Positions 1-11,400 of a DNA stretch of 64,000 nt are shown here, piece by piece. Location of the stretch: the NCBI GenBank assembly GCA_949128115.1, contig OX421965.1, positions 5,757,253 through 5,821,252 on the forward strand. Reading direction: 5' to 3'. Origin of the DNA: Anaspis maculata (lineage: Eukaryota; Arthropoda; Insecta; Coleoptera; Scraptiidae). How positions within the stretch are numbered: the stretch's first letter is position 1; each line of letters opens with the position of its first letter. A model generated the notes under the pieces. It made no database searches, was not told the DNA's origin, and saw nothing but the letters and a program-made list of their open reading frames with translations. A program made the position numbers and the translations under genes.

Positions 1-2
1 AA

Positions 3-1538
3 TTCTCCGTGTCCTCCCCAGACATTGCGTCTGAAGAGCGAAAGCTCGCTTTGGTCGTGCGTGTGCCGCAGCCGCCGCCGATTGACATCGACGACCTCTT
101 TTTGCGCATATCCTCCTTACGGAAGATTCAGGGCGCTGTCGCCTATTTCTATCGGTTCTGCAAATGCAAGTCCGATGAGAAGTTCACAGGACCTCTCTCG
201 GATACAGAACTCCATTTTGCCTTGTTGTACATTGTCAAACATGTACAGCAGGAGGTATTTGCCGTCGAAATCGCGTCGTTACGCAACGGCAAACCCTGGT
301 CAAGACCCTTTCGAAAACTTTCACCCTTTCTCGATCGTGACGATGTTCTCTGCGTCGGCGGACGTTTGAAGCATTGTCATGAGTTGCCATTTGCAACCAG
401 ACACCCTGCTCTGCTTCCATCTCGTCACGTCTTGACAGGACTCGTCATTCGACAAGTTCATTCCCGACATTGCCACCCGGGACTCAACAATACCTGCTAT
501 CTCCTGCAGCAAAATTTTTGGATATTGTCCACGCGACGCGCGGTACGGCACTATCTTGCATCGTGTTACCGGTGCTTCCGGACTAAGCCGCAAACTTTTT
601 CTCCCACCATGGGCGACCACCCCTCGGCGCGAATTTCTCAGCTAAAACCTTTTAGCTGCGTCGGGCTCGACTATGGTGACCCTTTTCCAATCCTCATGTC
701 ACGCGCTCGCGGTGTCAGAACTACGAAGGCGTACATCTGTCTTTTCGTGTGCTTCGCCACCAATGCATTGCACGTCGAGGTTGCCTCCGATCTCTCAACA
801 GATGCTTTCCTCGCTGCCTTGCGCAGATTCATTGCCCGGCGCGGTCGTTGCTCTACCATCTATAGCGACAATGGCACAAACTTTGTCGGAGCTCATAGGC
901 AATTGACGACGTCAATGCAACTCGCCGCGGAATCCGAAGCCATCACTTGGCGCTTCATTCCTCCCTCAAGTCCCCACTTTGGCGGGCTGTGGGAAAGCGG
1001 CATAAAAGCTGTCAAAACTCATCTATCTCGCGTGATAGGTGATCAAATACTCACCTTTGAAGAGCTGACCACGTTGGTCACCCAAGTTGAAGCGTTGCTC
1101 AACTCACGGCCACTTTCGGAGCTGAGTTCTGATCCAAATGATCTGTGCCCATTGACGCCCGGTCATTTTTTGACGCTCGAGCCGTTAACGGCCCCACCTG
1201 ACCCAGATTTGTCCCACCTCAAGATCAGCAGGTTGTCGCGATGGCAGTTGGTCCAATCCATGCAACAGCGTTTTTGGGCGCGTTGGCGCGACGAATATCT
1301 ACACACGCTGTACCAACGCGGCAAGTGGCACAAGTCACGTCACCTTGAATCCGCAGATGTGGGGTCTTTAGTCCTCATCAAGGACGAAAACGCTCCCCCT
1401 CTGAAGTGGAGGTTAGGCAGAATTTCAAAACTCTTCCCCGGCAAGGATGGCATTTGTCGCGTCGCAGATGTCCGTACTCAACGCGACGTTTTGCGACGCC
1501 CAATGGTCAAACTTTGTCCCCTCCCTTCAGGACAGTGA
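3..1538 (+). CDS. BEL/Pao retrotransposon Pol, C-terminal part with integrase (5' end outside window)
   Basis: This is the end of a retroelement polyprotein that inserts element cDNA into chromosomes. The frame is open back to the window edge and the GTG at 9 is not a credible start, so protease, reverse transcriptase and RNase H should lie upstream. Counting residues from the codon at 9, an HHCC zinc module is visible (H151, H154, C186, C189), followed by the DDE integrase core: D221 in GLDYGD, D287 in YSDNGTNF and E329 in GGLWESG. The last ~100 residues carry the DUF5641-type tail usual in BEL/Pao Pol, with FWARWRDEYL near residue 425, VLIKDE near 455 and a closing RRPMVKLCPL. No stop or frameshift interrupts ~510 codons, so this copy is young or was recently active. 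The clade assignment rests on the tail and the integrase spacing. Family membership is well supported, current activity is inference. Confidence 0.93.
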   Translation, partial: FSVSSPDIASEERKLALVVRVPQPPPIDIDDLFLRISSLRKIQGAVAYFYRFCKCKSDEKFTGPLSDTELHFALLYIVKHVQQEVFAVEIASLRNGKPWSRPFRKLSPFLDRDDVLCVGGRLKHCHELPFATRHPALLPSRHVLTGLVIRQVHSRHCHPGLNNTCYLLQQNFWILSTRRAVRHYLASCYRCFRTKPQTFSPTMGDHPSARISQLKPFSCVGLDYGDPFPILMSRARGVRTTKAYICLFVCFATNALHVEVASDLSTDAFLAALRRFIARRGRCSTIYSDNGTNFVGAHRQLTTSMQLAAESEAITWRFIPPSSPHFGGLWESGIKAVKTHLSRVIGDQILTFEELTTLVTQVEALLNSRPLSELSSDPNDLCPLTPGHFLTLEPLTAPPDPDLSHLKISRLSRWQLVQSMQQRFWARWRDEYLHTLYQRGKWHKSRHLESADVGSLVLIKDENAPPLKWRLGRISKLFPGKDGICRVADVRTQRDVLRRPMVKLCPLPSGQ

Positions 1539-1646
1539 GCATTCTGTGTTTTCACTTCCTTCATTGTTTTCACTATGCTCTTTCCTTTTGTATCATGTTT
1601 GATTTCATTAATTTTTGAACTTTGAAAATACCCCGAGTGGTATTTT

Positions 1647-2600
1647 GGTGGGGAGTATGTCTCGGCCCCGTTCATTGAGAACTGCATTCGTGTGCACTGA
1701 GGGTATGCAACCCAAAATATCCCTGTGTTGTCCAAATCCTCACCCCTCATCCACTGTTCGGTGTGCCTGGCACTTGGCTGTCAGGCGCAAGCGTGACCGA
1801 GCTCCAGCGCTTCCTTCGGCCGTCTTCGGCATTCTTCGGCTTTCTTTCCGCTCGTGTTCTTGCCGCTTCGTTCGAAGCGGGGTCGATCTACGTACGTCGA
1901 GCGGGAAGCCACGCCGTCTTTTTTTGTCATCGTTCTCGCGGCCATCTTGTCGTGCCACCGGCGTACATTCGTACTCGACCAGAAGCCCATCCAAGGCCCA
2001 TCGCGTCCGATAGTGACTCCTGGAGGATCTCTGCATCATCTACAAGTCCAGAAAGCGGCAGTTTTCACCGATTTCACCGGGGAGTGGTTTGGATCAGCCA
2101 GCCGCACACAAAGCTCCAGTTTCGGACGGGATCGAGTCGTTCGTCCGCCATTTTGGTGACGAACACGGGCACTCGTGCATTTTCAACAGGAAATCCACCA
2201 CCGGAACGGCCATCCACCACGACGCCGCCTGCGGACTCCGCCAGGACGACGCCGCCACCGAATAAGATCCCGTAAGTTCCATATTTTCCATTGTTTTTAC
2301 CATTTACCGTTTATTCCCGTTTGCCGGGGTGTATACCTTCAGTGCAGTTCGTCTCGTTTTCAGGACGCCACTCGGCGCCAGCGAACCTGCCCCCGATCAG
2401 AACCACTCGGATTTTTCATTTCATTCAATTCACATTGTTTTTTTTTATTGTTTTGTAATTCTGTCTGTTTGTGTTTTTTTTGTTTTGCATTGAAGTTTTT
2501 GATTGTTGTTGTGAATTTTATTTCTGACTGTCGCTTGCTGCTTTCCTAATCCAAGAGTTATTGTTTTAATGCAGCCTTCATCGGAAGGCTGCCGTCTTTA
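1647..2600 (+). repeat. Probable polypurine tract and 3' LTR of the BEL/Pao element
   Basis: A purine-rich run (GGTGGGGAG, 1647-1655) lies about 110 bases after the Pol stop and is followed by TATGTCTCGG. This is the arrangement expected for plus-strand priming next to an LTR that begins TGTCTC at 1658. The next ~900 bases are non-coding-like, GC-rich then T-rich. They hold a GTAAGT donor-like site near 2272 and a TTTTCAGG acceptor-like site near 2360. I could not find the 3' boundary or a target-site duplication. The end near 2600 is a guess. Confidence 0.5.
2571..2592. repeat. Perfect 9-bp hairpin
   Basis: GCAGCCTTC and its complement GAAGGCTGC are separated by four bases. It lies where the LTR may end, followed by GTC and T-rich sequence. 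It could form a stem-loop in a read-through transcript. No function is known. Confidence 0.5.
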
Positions 2601-2759
2601 TGTGTACCGCGCTAGCAAATGGGTTTTTGCATACGTTTATAAAACGATTTTCAAACGTTTAGTTATAAATTCGTTTAATATAAATGTTTATGCGATATAC
2701 CTTGACCAGACTTAAACCAAAAATATACCGATTATACGTTGAATAAACGTTTATTAAAC
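2600..2759. other. AT-rich stretch with short inverted motifs
   Basis: The segment has repeated CGTTTA/TAAACG words on both strands (for example 2630-2660 and 2740-2760), so it can fold on itself. No gene or recognised element. Confidence 0.3.
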
Positions 2760-2870
2760 TAACGTGTGTTGCCTGGGAACATAACACCCAAACTTTACAC
2801 TGAGAATCGATCCCGGGACTTCATCAATACAGGCAGTCACAGAACCGCCGCGCCACGGGGACGTCAATAA
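2760..2870 (-). repeat. tRNA-derived SINE fragment or tRNA-like sequence
   Basis: Read on the minus strand, there is an A-box-like TGGCGCGGCGG (complement of 2845-2855) and about 30 bases later a B-box-like GGGATCGATTCTC (complement of 2802-2814). This is the internal RNA polymerase III promoter layout. The sequence is too diverged for a functional tRNA. No tail or target duplication was identified. Confidence 0.45.
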
Positions 2871-3456
2871 AAGAGACCATTATTATGCATATTATTTGAA
2901 AATCATTTTACTAGATCTAGATCTTCGTTTCAATTTGCTTCCGCAGGGGGTTCTAGGTTCTGGGTCCTAGATGCTCCCTACAGTATCAATACCTATTTTA
3001 TCTTAGTAAGAGACCCTTCATTAGTTCGAAAAGACACCTCACACGCCATATTTTTTATAACAAAAAAAAATTAAAAATTTTGACCGCCATCTTTGAAAAC
3101 CGCCAGTAAAAGGGTCAAACAGTGACCTTTAATACTTTGCATCACTTAGTAATGTTTTGCGAACCTAAATTGTGTAAGAGATTTACTTTGAAAAAGTGTG
3201 ATGCATGCATTTCAGTTTTTCACAAATTCGGTCCTATATGTTTTCCTTGAAAATTCCATATTTCGGAAAATACGCGTCCTAGAGGAAGGAACTGCGGACC
3301 AAAATGTTCCTTTGTGTCAGTAGAATCTGTGTCCAAATTTCATACTTGTATACATATAGAAATGCCGGTTTTTTTTGTGTACCGCTTGGACTAATAGTTC
3401 AACCCAAGAGTAACAACCATAACAACCAAAGATGTACCTCACTATACCAGAGACTA
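2871..3456. other. AT-rich spacer, no gene seen
   Basis: Low-complexity DNA. The only notable word is CCGCCATCTTTG at 3084-3095, a close variant of the YY1-like motif that recurs in several repeats of this window. Confidence 0.4.
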
Positions 3457-3520
3457 TACCTACCTACCTACCTACCTACCTACCTACCTACCTACCTACC
3501 TACCTACCTACCTACCTACC
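3457..3520. repeat. (TACC)16 microsatellite
   Basis: Sixteen uninterrupted TACC units. An open frame crosses it (YLPT repeats) but is only a product of the repeat. Confidence 0.97.
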
Positions 3521-3559
3521 TCCTAGAACAATAAAGACTAGGAACAGGAACTAGAAAAC

Positions 3560-4154
3560 GCGAGAATTTTACGTTGTGCCACAGAGCTTGTTCTTGGCTT
3601 GGCTAAAGCGCGATTCCGCACATCCGCATCAAGATTGCCTACTTTTGTTTTTGTTTATCCCCAGTAGCCCGCCCGGCGTCCGTTGACACCGCAACTCACC
3701 AATCGACCGTCATCATCATCATCGGCAATCGGCATTGTATTCCCCGATTACGGCACTGTCGTCTTCCTCCTGCTCGCTCCTTTCCGGCCGGACGACGTAC
3801 GTCTAGACTCGGAGAGACACTCACCTCTTCAGCGGATAGATAATGCTCCCGCACTCGGGATGGACGACGACAAGAGAAGCAGAAGAGAGAGCTTCGGCCG
3901 GCACCATGGCGCTTACATTGCCCGTCTCACGCGGTTACCTGCATGGAGAACGAGATGACCGATCTGCGGAGCGATGACTAAGAGCGCCCAAGAGCCGACG
4001 AACATGCGCACCAACTTCCTGGTAGGTGGAGCTCGAGTCAGTCGCTGCGAATCCACCCAACTGGTGCCAGGTCGCGTTCGTGTGCGGTGCTTTCGGTGAA
4101 CTTGAGGATATTAACCAACCCATCACACCGACAACAATCAGGAGCAGCAGCAGC
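3560..4154. promoter_or_regulatory. GC/CpG-rich unique region, possible promoter and 5' UTR of a host gene
   Basis: Base composition changes sharply from the AT-rich surroundings to GC- and CpG-rich, non-repetitive DNA. It contains GC-rich words such as CGGCCGGACGACG, an ATG at 4004 followed by a donor-like GTAGGT at 4022, and CA-rich leader-like sequence just before 4155. Open frames exist on both strands here and none matches a family I recognise. A 5' UTR or promoter for the exon at 4155 is an inference from position and composition. Confidence 0.3.
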
Positions 4155-4220
4155 ATGACGATGTTGCCGATTGCCTGTGTGTTATTCTTCGTGACCGGTG
4201 GGATAATGAGTGACGTCTCG
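4155..4220 (+). CDS. Candidate first coding exon (signal-peptide-like) with consensus splice donor
   Basis: Twenty-two codons begin at an ATG preceded by CAGC and a leader of AGCAGC triplets. They encode MTM followed by a hydrophobic core (LPIACVLFFVTGG), like a signal peptide or signal anchor. The coding stretch ends exactly at a codon boundary with TCG and is followed at 4221 by GTAAGT, the metazoan donor consensus. A secreted or membrane protein gene running to the right would explain this, with the next exon more than 1 kb away or outside the window. No downstream exon was identified. The minus-strand frame over the same bases (3935-4306) also has a hydrophobic run, so the plus-strand reading is not the only one possible. 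Function unknown. Confidence 0.35.
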
Positions 4221-5437
4221 GTAAGTCGAGGAAACTCTCCCAGTCCACACCCAAGCGGGAATTTAAAGCCAGAAAACTCCGGCGTATTGTAACACCAACA
4301 CCGCATCGATTTTCACTTCGTATCTCCCGCTGTTTGTGTATACAGCAGCGTGCTATAGGCTAGCTGCTGGCAGCGCTGTGAATGTAAAAGAACGTGAGGC
4401 CTCTTAAAGCCTCGTAGTACTACGCGTGGGGGTGTGTGACACCCTAGCGTTTTTATTTATAATCGTTAGATAAGTTAACTACTTCATTTTTGGCTCCGTG
4501 TGAACAGGTGCTTCGGAAGCACCTGAATGCCAATGGGAAACGTCAAAGAGCTCCAACACCACTGCCAGGTGCCAGCTGCACGGACAATAGAGACAGGCTT
4601 GTTCTTGTTATTTATACCTGTTTTTTTCAGTGTCTCGTGTGGTGGCATCAAAGTAGGCGTGCAATTCTCTCTATGTGTTTTGTGTAGTACCGCATGTCGT
4701 CTGGCTCTTTTCTGCCTGCGGCTAAGACCACAGCTGATTATTTCGCTGCGTTATGTACAGCTTTAGCGGAGCTTTTTTCTTTTTCGGTCTTTTCCATTCA
4801 GATAATGGGTTGGTGGCATGTTGTGCTGTGTGTGAGGCTGCTGTGGAGATGATATATGACAAGTCTTTATTGTAAGCCGCAATGCGGAAAAACAAGGAGC
4901 AGCCACGAAATTGCCAATTTTTCACACATCATAGTCTACGTCACTCTTGAAAGAGAATTTTGTTCTAAATTCTACAATTCTACATCCGTCGCGTCAGTTT
5001 CTGTTTTCCAGTGTCCCAAGGTTTTCTAGGATTCCTCCGTTGAATGAAAAACTACGAGCTCTAGTTCAGCCTGGTATTCTTTTTTTCCAAATACAATATC
5101 CTAATCACAATCCTAATCCATTGAAATATTCTCTTAGGAATCCTTGTGAATCCTGTAGAAATCGCTTGATACTTACATCACGGAATAACAGACTATTTAG
5201 TCTGTACGCAAGAGTACGCAAGAGTCGCGTAACCGCCTAAATTTTCATCGCTTTTCAAAACCGATTATCTTCGGATTCCCTTGGGAAAATTTGGAATTTT
5301 GGGTACTGGTGGGTAGCGCAATCCTGCAGCTTTCAAACCCTGTTTTTTCGAAATCTGAAAAATTTTAGATGAAATTTCTACAGGGTTACGCATCAAACAG
5401 CGCGTTGCTAAAAGTTGCGTAATACCCGAGGTAAATA
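4221..5437. other. No recognised gene, possible intron
   Basis: Composition declines from mixed to AT-rich. Several short frames of 60-100 codons occur on both strands without recognisable domains. It would be the first intron if the exon at 4155 is real. Confidence 0.3.
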
Positions 5438-8165
5438 CAGTAATGCATGGATGATCCGACCCCTCTATAATCCGAAGAACCCTATTAGTCCGGATGCTAG
5501 TTGCATAAAATGGAATGAACCTTGCATTTTTTGATGAGAAGATGCTACTTGGTGGGAATGTTCTTTGCATCATACTCTTCCGATCCAGAAAGGTAGCCAT
5601 CAGCGCCATCCATTCCGGCAGCGTATACAGGGTGAAACAGAAAAAAAAAGTTGGAAAACTATATTTGAATAACCGAAACATGTGGAAACGTGTAAGTTAC
5701 CACATACATCAACTGTTTTATGCTTGTGAAGTCACAGCAAACCGTTCTTGATTACCTTGAACCGTCTTTGAAATGTAAGGGAAAAACTGAAAAAAAACCA
5801 AAAACACTCTTTTTTCCATAAATAAGTGATTCTTAGAGATATTGACACAATACTTGGTATTTCTACAAAAAGTAATGTCAGAAATGATATGAGCTGGGTA
5901 GCCAATTCCGAGGCCAATTCCTAAGCCAACTATTTCCAGAAATACGATTGTCAACTTTTTTTTCCTCTTGAGCACTATCTTGAATCTGCCCTGTGGGGCA
6001 TCGTTGAAAAAGTGATTGGTTATCTACTAATAATGGTAATATGTAATCTTTACATCGTAAAAACAACCTCCTCATCATAATTTAGTGACCTCTTCGGCGG
6101 GAAAGAATTGCCATTCACGTATTTTCTGGCTCTGCAAAGCTTTGTGCCCATGATGGCATTTGCAACATCTGGAATGGTAAAATATGTTACGCATTATGAA
6201 CCTTGATGTACTTTGAGGTAGCCTACCAAGTTTTGCAATCATCAATTGAAAGGTTTGTTCTTAAAAGCTGTTTGAACAAAATTTGTTCAATTTTTTTATG
6301 GAAAATGCAAAATATCGGATCTTTCATCCTTATTTGATTCCTCGTTGAGGAAAGCCTGAAACCGAAAGTCTCCAAAATTTTTGTGCTAATGGTTCACTGA
6401 GAACTGCTCTTCAATGTGTAGCTGTCAAAATCTGCATAGTTGCGTTCAGATTCCAGACAGAGAGCGACAAACAAGTTCATGCAGTGAAAAAAGACACAAC
6501 TTTCTGCAACGGAGAAATCTCGGAAATGTCCCTTTTAGATAGGCTTCCCGCAATACACAGCTTCCGTGAGACTCTCAAGCGTGGGTGAAAGGCTTGAAGC
6601 ATTACTAACTTAAAGCTCTGAAAGTGTACCAAATTGCACATTTATGTTATAAAAGCAAGGTCTCCAGACAGCTTTCAGTCTAGCCCTGGACTAGTTTTTT
6701 CTCGACTGTAATTTATGTCTTTTTTTACTCCATGAACTTCTTTGTCGCTCTCTGTCTGAAATCTGGACGCAACCATGCAATTTTTGACAACTAAACATTG
6801 AAGAGCACTTCCCACTGAACCATTATCATAAAAATTTGGAGACTTTCGGTTTCAGGCTATATCCTCAGTGAGGGATCAAGTAAGAGTGTGAGACCCAATA
6901 TTTTGTATTTTTCACAAAAAAACGACACACATTTTGTTCAAACAGCTTTTAAGAACAAACCTCTCAATTGATGATGGTGAAACTTGGTAGGCTACCTTGA
7001 AGTATATCAAGGTTCATATTGCGTAACATATTTCACCATTCCAGATGTTGCAAATGCCATCATGGGCACTGAAGCTTTGAAGAGCCAAAAAATACGTGAA
7101 TGACAATTCTTTCCCGCCGAAGAGGTCACTAAGTTATGATGAGGAGGTTGTTTTTACGATGGAATGATTTCATGTTACTATTATTATAATAACCAGTCAC
7201 CTTTTCAACGATGCCTCATAGGCCAGATTCAAGATGGTGCTCAAGAGGAAAAAAGTTGACAATCGTATTTCTGAAAATAGTTGGCTTAGAAATTGGCTAC
7301 CCATCTCATATCATTTCTAACATTAATTTTTGCAGAAATACCAAGTAGTGTGTCAATATTTCGCAAAATTACTTACTCGTAGAAAAAAGAGTGTTCTTGT
7401 TTTTTTTTCTGGTTTTCCTCTACATTTCAAAGACGGTTCAAAGTAATCAAAAACAGTTTGCTGTGACTTCATAAGCATAAAACAGTTGATGTATGTGGTG
7501 AATTACACGTCTCCACATGCTTCGGTCAATTGAATATAATTTTTCAACTTTTTTTTTCTGTATCACCCTGTATACGCCACCGGCATGGATGGCGCTGATG
7601 GCTACCTTTCTGGATCGGAAGAGTACGATGCAAAGAACATTTCCACCAAGTGGCATCTTCTCATCAGAAAGTGCAAGGTACTTTCAACTAGCATCCGGAC
7701 TATATAGTCCGAACACCATAGAGTAAAATGATATGCATTACTCGAACTTCATAACAACTTTTCTCTTCTGTAATCCGAACTATCACTTGTTCCTTGTTCA
7801 TCTTCGAACTGTAAGGTGATTAATCTCCTCGTAAGTTTGTCGTTATTTTACTTATGCACTTCTGAATGTATAGAATCGTTAGTGCTTCACGAGGTGCTTC
7901 ATTGGTGCTTCATAGTGCTTCGGTCATCCCCGAGGTCATCCCTTTGTTTCGGGAATAAATACCTGAGGCCTGAGGTGCAACCCGAAAACCCCAGCAGGCA
8001 CTAATGGAGCACCAATGTTCTGGTTGGGCCTGATGGTTAGTGCTTCGTTAGTGCTTCACGGTTTTCCTTGGAAGAAGTCAGCAGCCGAAATTCAGCCAAT
8101 TTACAGATCAAAACCTCGAAAATAAAAAATCGTGAAGTGAACAGGCAACTTTGGCATGGAATGAC
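5438..8165 (+). mobile_element. Pogo/Tigger-like TIR element, left part, interrupted (parts 5438-5485 and 7703-8165)
   Basis: The left end is TA followed by CAGTAATGCATGG with subterminal ATAATCCGAA words, as in pogo-type termini that duplicate TA. The same sequence occurs at 43154 and, inverted, at 47980. The copy is split by the palindromic element 5486-7702 and resumes at AGTCCGAACACC. Similarity to the 44060-44530 and 47590-47940 copies continues through the repeated TTAGTGCTTC words to about 8165. No right terminus and no transposase were found, so it is a truncated, non-autonomous copy. Confidence 0.6.
5486..7702. mobile_element. 2.2-kb giant-palindrome TIR element, copy 1
   Basis: Both ends read TAGTCCGGATGCTAGTTG inward, and the arms match each other over roughly 1 kb with a loop of about 200 bases near 6500-6715. 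The target duplication is TAT (5483-5485 and 7703-7705). The uninterrupted paralogous pogo-like sequence near 47930 reads CCCTATAGTGCGAACACC, which supplies the empty site. A second, inner pair of CAGGGTGA-type termini sits at 5628 and 7570. Frames of 60-138 codons run through the arms in mirror image and do not resemble a transposase. The element is non-autonomous. Superfamily unassigned, 3-bp duplications occur in PIF/Harbinger and CACTA groups but the TIR matches neither. Confidence 0.85.
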
Positions 8166-8494
8166 AACTTATAATGGGTAAAATGAAATGGTGCCGAAAA
8201 GGCGTACTGACGAGTGACGATTTTTCCAGTATTTTCTCTGGATTCTCTTAATCTGACAATGATGTTCCTGAAAGTTCAAGAAATAACCCTAGAAATAACA
8301 TTATTTTCAGTGGAAGGGAATCAAGAAAATCAAAATTTCACCATTTCCAAATCTAATTTTTTTTTACGTCATTCAATATGAGCTACGCGTACAGAAATCC
8401 ACAAAAATGATGAAACTGGAGTATTAATGTCTCGATTAATGTGGATCATATCGAACTACTTAAATTCTTTATGCCTGGTAAAAGCTTTAGTGCA
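8166..8494. other. No recognised feature
   Basis: AT-rich sequence between two elements. Nothing supported. Confidence 0.3.
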
Positions 8495-11400
8495 TAAGCT
8501 GTTTTCCAATTTTGTTGCCCGAAAGCCTCATTAGTACGTATGAATCCATAGTTGGGAGTTACCATGCCTGTAAAAGTTTGGCCACCCCCTACGCCACCCT
8601 TTTAAATTTGTTCTTTGAGACCCTTAAAGACATTTGAGAAGGGTGGCCAAAGTGAGTCTCTGGGAAGTTTTCTGCAGGACACCGGAAACAAGATGGCGGC
8701 TCAAAAATATCGGAAACAATTATAACTCGGCCTTCAGTTGACCTACGAATGGAATTTCAAGAGTTATATTTAGGTTCACCCTTTAGTTGAAAAGCATAGA
8801 TATAAAAAAAAAATAATGTAGGGTAACAGCACCAGTAAATGAGGAGACTACATTTTTCCCAATATTTTGCAACGTTTTTTTCTCGACTGCTTGTTTGTTT
8901 TTCAAGGCCTTTGAAGGCAATTAAGACATTTAGACATGTGGCCAAAGTGAGTTACCGGAAAGTTTAACACAAGGCCCCGAAGACAAGGTGGGCGACAAAA
9001 ATATCGAAATTACATATTATAATTCGGCTAATATTTTATATTCGACCTACAAATGAAATGGAAACGAATGGTTTTACCTTTTGTTGATGAACATGATAAT
9101 TATATGCCGATCACGTTTTAAATTCAGTAGAAATTAAAACGCGGTTGGCCATGTTCCCTAGGGTGTAACGGACGCTGACAGACCAAGTTACGTGAAAACG
9201 GGCTTTTTGTGGCGAAGTCCAGTGAGGTTAGGAAATTTTGACATGAAATGCCAATTCTGGCGTCTCCTTGCATCATATTCCGCTACAGTGTTGCCTTGGC
9301 TGTTATGACTGTTATCTTGTCAGAATGGCAGGTGAGTGACAGAGTGCCGAGCCGTTCTAGGTTTTAGACATTGGCCTTCATTTCTGACCATACATTAGAA
9401 CAGTTTTCTCAACCTAGTATATAAATAATATGATGGTAGGTATTTTATGATTCACTATTTTATTTGAAAAAAACTGTTCACCAGTCGCCCATTTAAACTG
9501 GAGAAAGTCGACCAAAATCAAGACGTCTTGAGCTTTCATACAATCTTGCAACAGCGCTGTACTCGATTGACAATACGAATTCAAGGTCATCTGAGGAAAT
9601 ATTGATCCAACATTACAAATTTGAGCATTCCCAAATATCGCAGAATTGCCAACTTGGCGTGCAAAAATTACCGTTCCAGTGCTGAATTTAAAAGCTGATC
9701 GGCATATACTTGAAACTCTCAATGTAGGGTAACAGCACCAGTAGGTAGTGAATGATGAATTTCTAAAAAAAAGTCGAGTTTCTTTGCAATTTTTTTTGAG
9801 CAATTTGAATCAGAGTAACTCGGCTCCTTTCGACTCTAAAATGAATACAGCTATTAGTCATTGCATCCACGGATTGCTGTATCTCTTCAGTAATGAATAG
9901 GGTAATGAATAAATCTCGGAATAGATATTGTCACGATGTCTGAAATAATTCGAAAGTGCAGGAAAGCCAAAAAACAATGGATTGAGGAAATGTGTAAAGA
10001 AGTGGAAGATGAGTGAGAAGTAGGGAAAACTGACTTATTTTAGGGATATCAAGCCAAGTAACACTGACGTCAGAAACGAGGCGGAAGATATTTTGAGCGA
10101 AATAAAAGAAAAAGCAGACAGGTGGAAGGGATACTACTTGCGATGGGAAAATTATATGGGGGACAAAAAGAATTAAAAAATGCATTAGTAGGTACTGGAA
10201 AAAGTAAGAAAAAAGGAATATATGAAAAACAGTGAAGAAAAGAAATAATGGAATAGTAGGATACCTTTTGAGACACAAAGGACTAGTTCAAGATGTACTT
10301 CAGGCGGGGGGGATGAAGAGGAACAGAGGTAGACCCAGGTAAGATCACTGCTCCTGAACAAGCAATTGGGGATGTAGGATACTTGATATTTGACCTTCAG
10401 GGGAATACGTAGGTTAGCACAGGATAGGAAGGGATGGAGGTACGCATGCAACAAGTCTTGAGAATGAGAACTTGGTGATTATGATAATCATAATGATGTC
10501 TGTCTTGATCCCCTCGTACTATAAAACAAGCGTTTAGTTTAGTTCCAATCATTCGTTATTTGGTTGAAGATTTTGTTCACTTGTAGCTGATTATAATAAT
10601 TATTTCATTCTTGTTCACTTATGACAAGAAATATCTGACTTGTGGGATTTCATAATTCTGTGTACATGGCGTATAAGCCGATAGTCTAGTTATTGTTATT
10701 TCCAATCCCGACATTTTTTATGCATGCATGCGGTCATTGCCGAGGGAAGAAGGAAGAACGCTCCAAGTATTGAGAAAAAATGCGGAATGCGATCATTTAC
10801 TGGTGCTGTTACTCTACATGCAGATTTTGAAATTACCTTTATTCATAAGCAAGAGATAAAACAATAAATAATCAGACTAATTGCGATTAGTATATATCGT
10901 TTAATGAATAATCGTTTAAATTTTATTCGTAGGTCGAATATAAGCCGACTTAACTATAATCCGATAGTTTTGACCGCCATCTTGTTTTCGGGATTCTGCA
11001 GGGAACTTCCCCGGGACTCACTTTGGCCCTAGGCAGGACAGAGATACACTAGGTTCAGTCAGTACATTGCAAAAAACTCGATTTTTTTAGAATTTGATCA
11101 TTTACTACTGGTGCTGTTACCCTACATTAAGAGCTTTAAGCAATTATTATATTCATCAACGAAAGGTGAAATACTGATGTAATCGTTTCCATTTTATTTG
11201 TAGGTCAAATATAAAATATAAGCTGAATTATAATAATTAATTTCGATATTTTTGTCTGCCATTTTGTCTTCGGGGCCTTGTGTTAAACTTCCCGGTGGCT
11301 CAGTTTGGCCACCTGTCTAAATTACCCCCAAAGGCCCTAAAAAACAATTATACATTACCTTAGGCGCAGTCAGTGCAGTCAAGAAAAAAGTTACAAAATA

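Noticed and set aside
1763..2275. 170-codon plus frame after the BEL/Pao Pol
   Set aside because: It lies in the probable LTR, has overlapping frames on both strands and no Gag-like motif.
3935..4306. 123-codon minus-strand frame with a hydrophobic segment
   Set aside because: It overlaps the plus-strand candidate exon; no start context or splice evidence favours it. Kept only as an alternative.
5515..5751. Open frames at 5515-5751 (+), 7447-7656 (-), 50660-50881 (+) and 52543-52770 (+) that encode similar peptides
   Set aside because: They are the same arm of the giant palindrome read four times. Similarity comes from the repeat, and there is no domain or start context.
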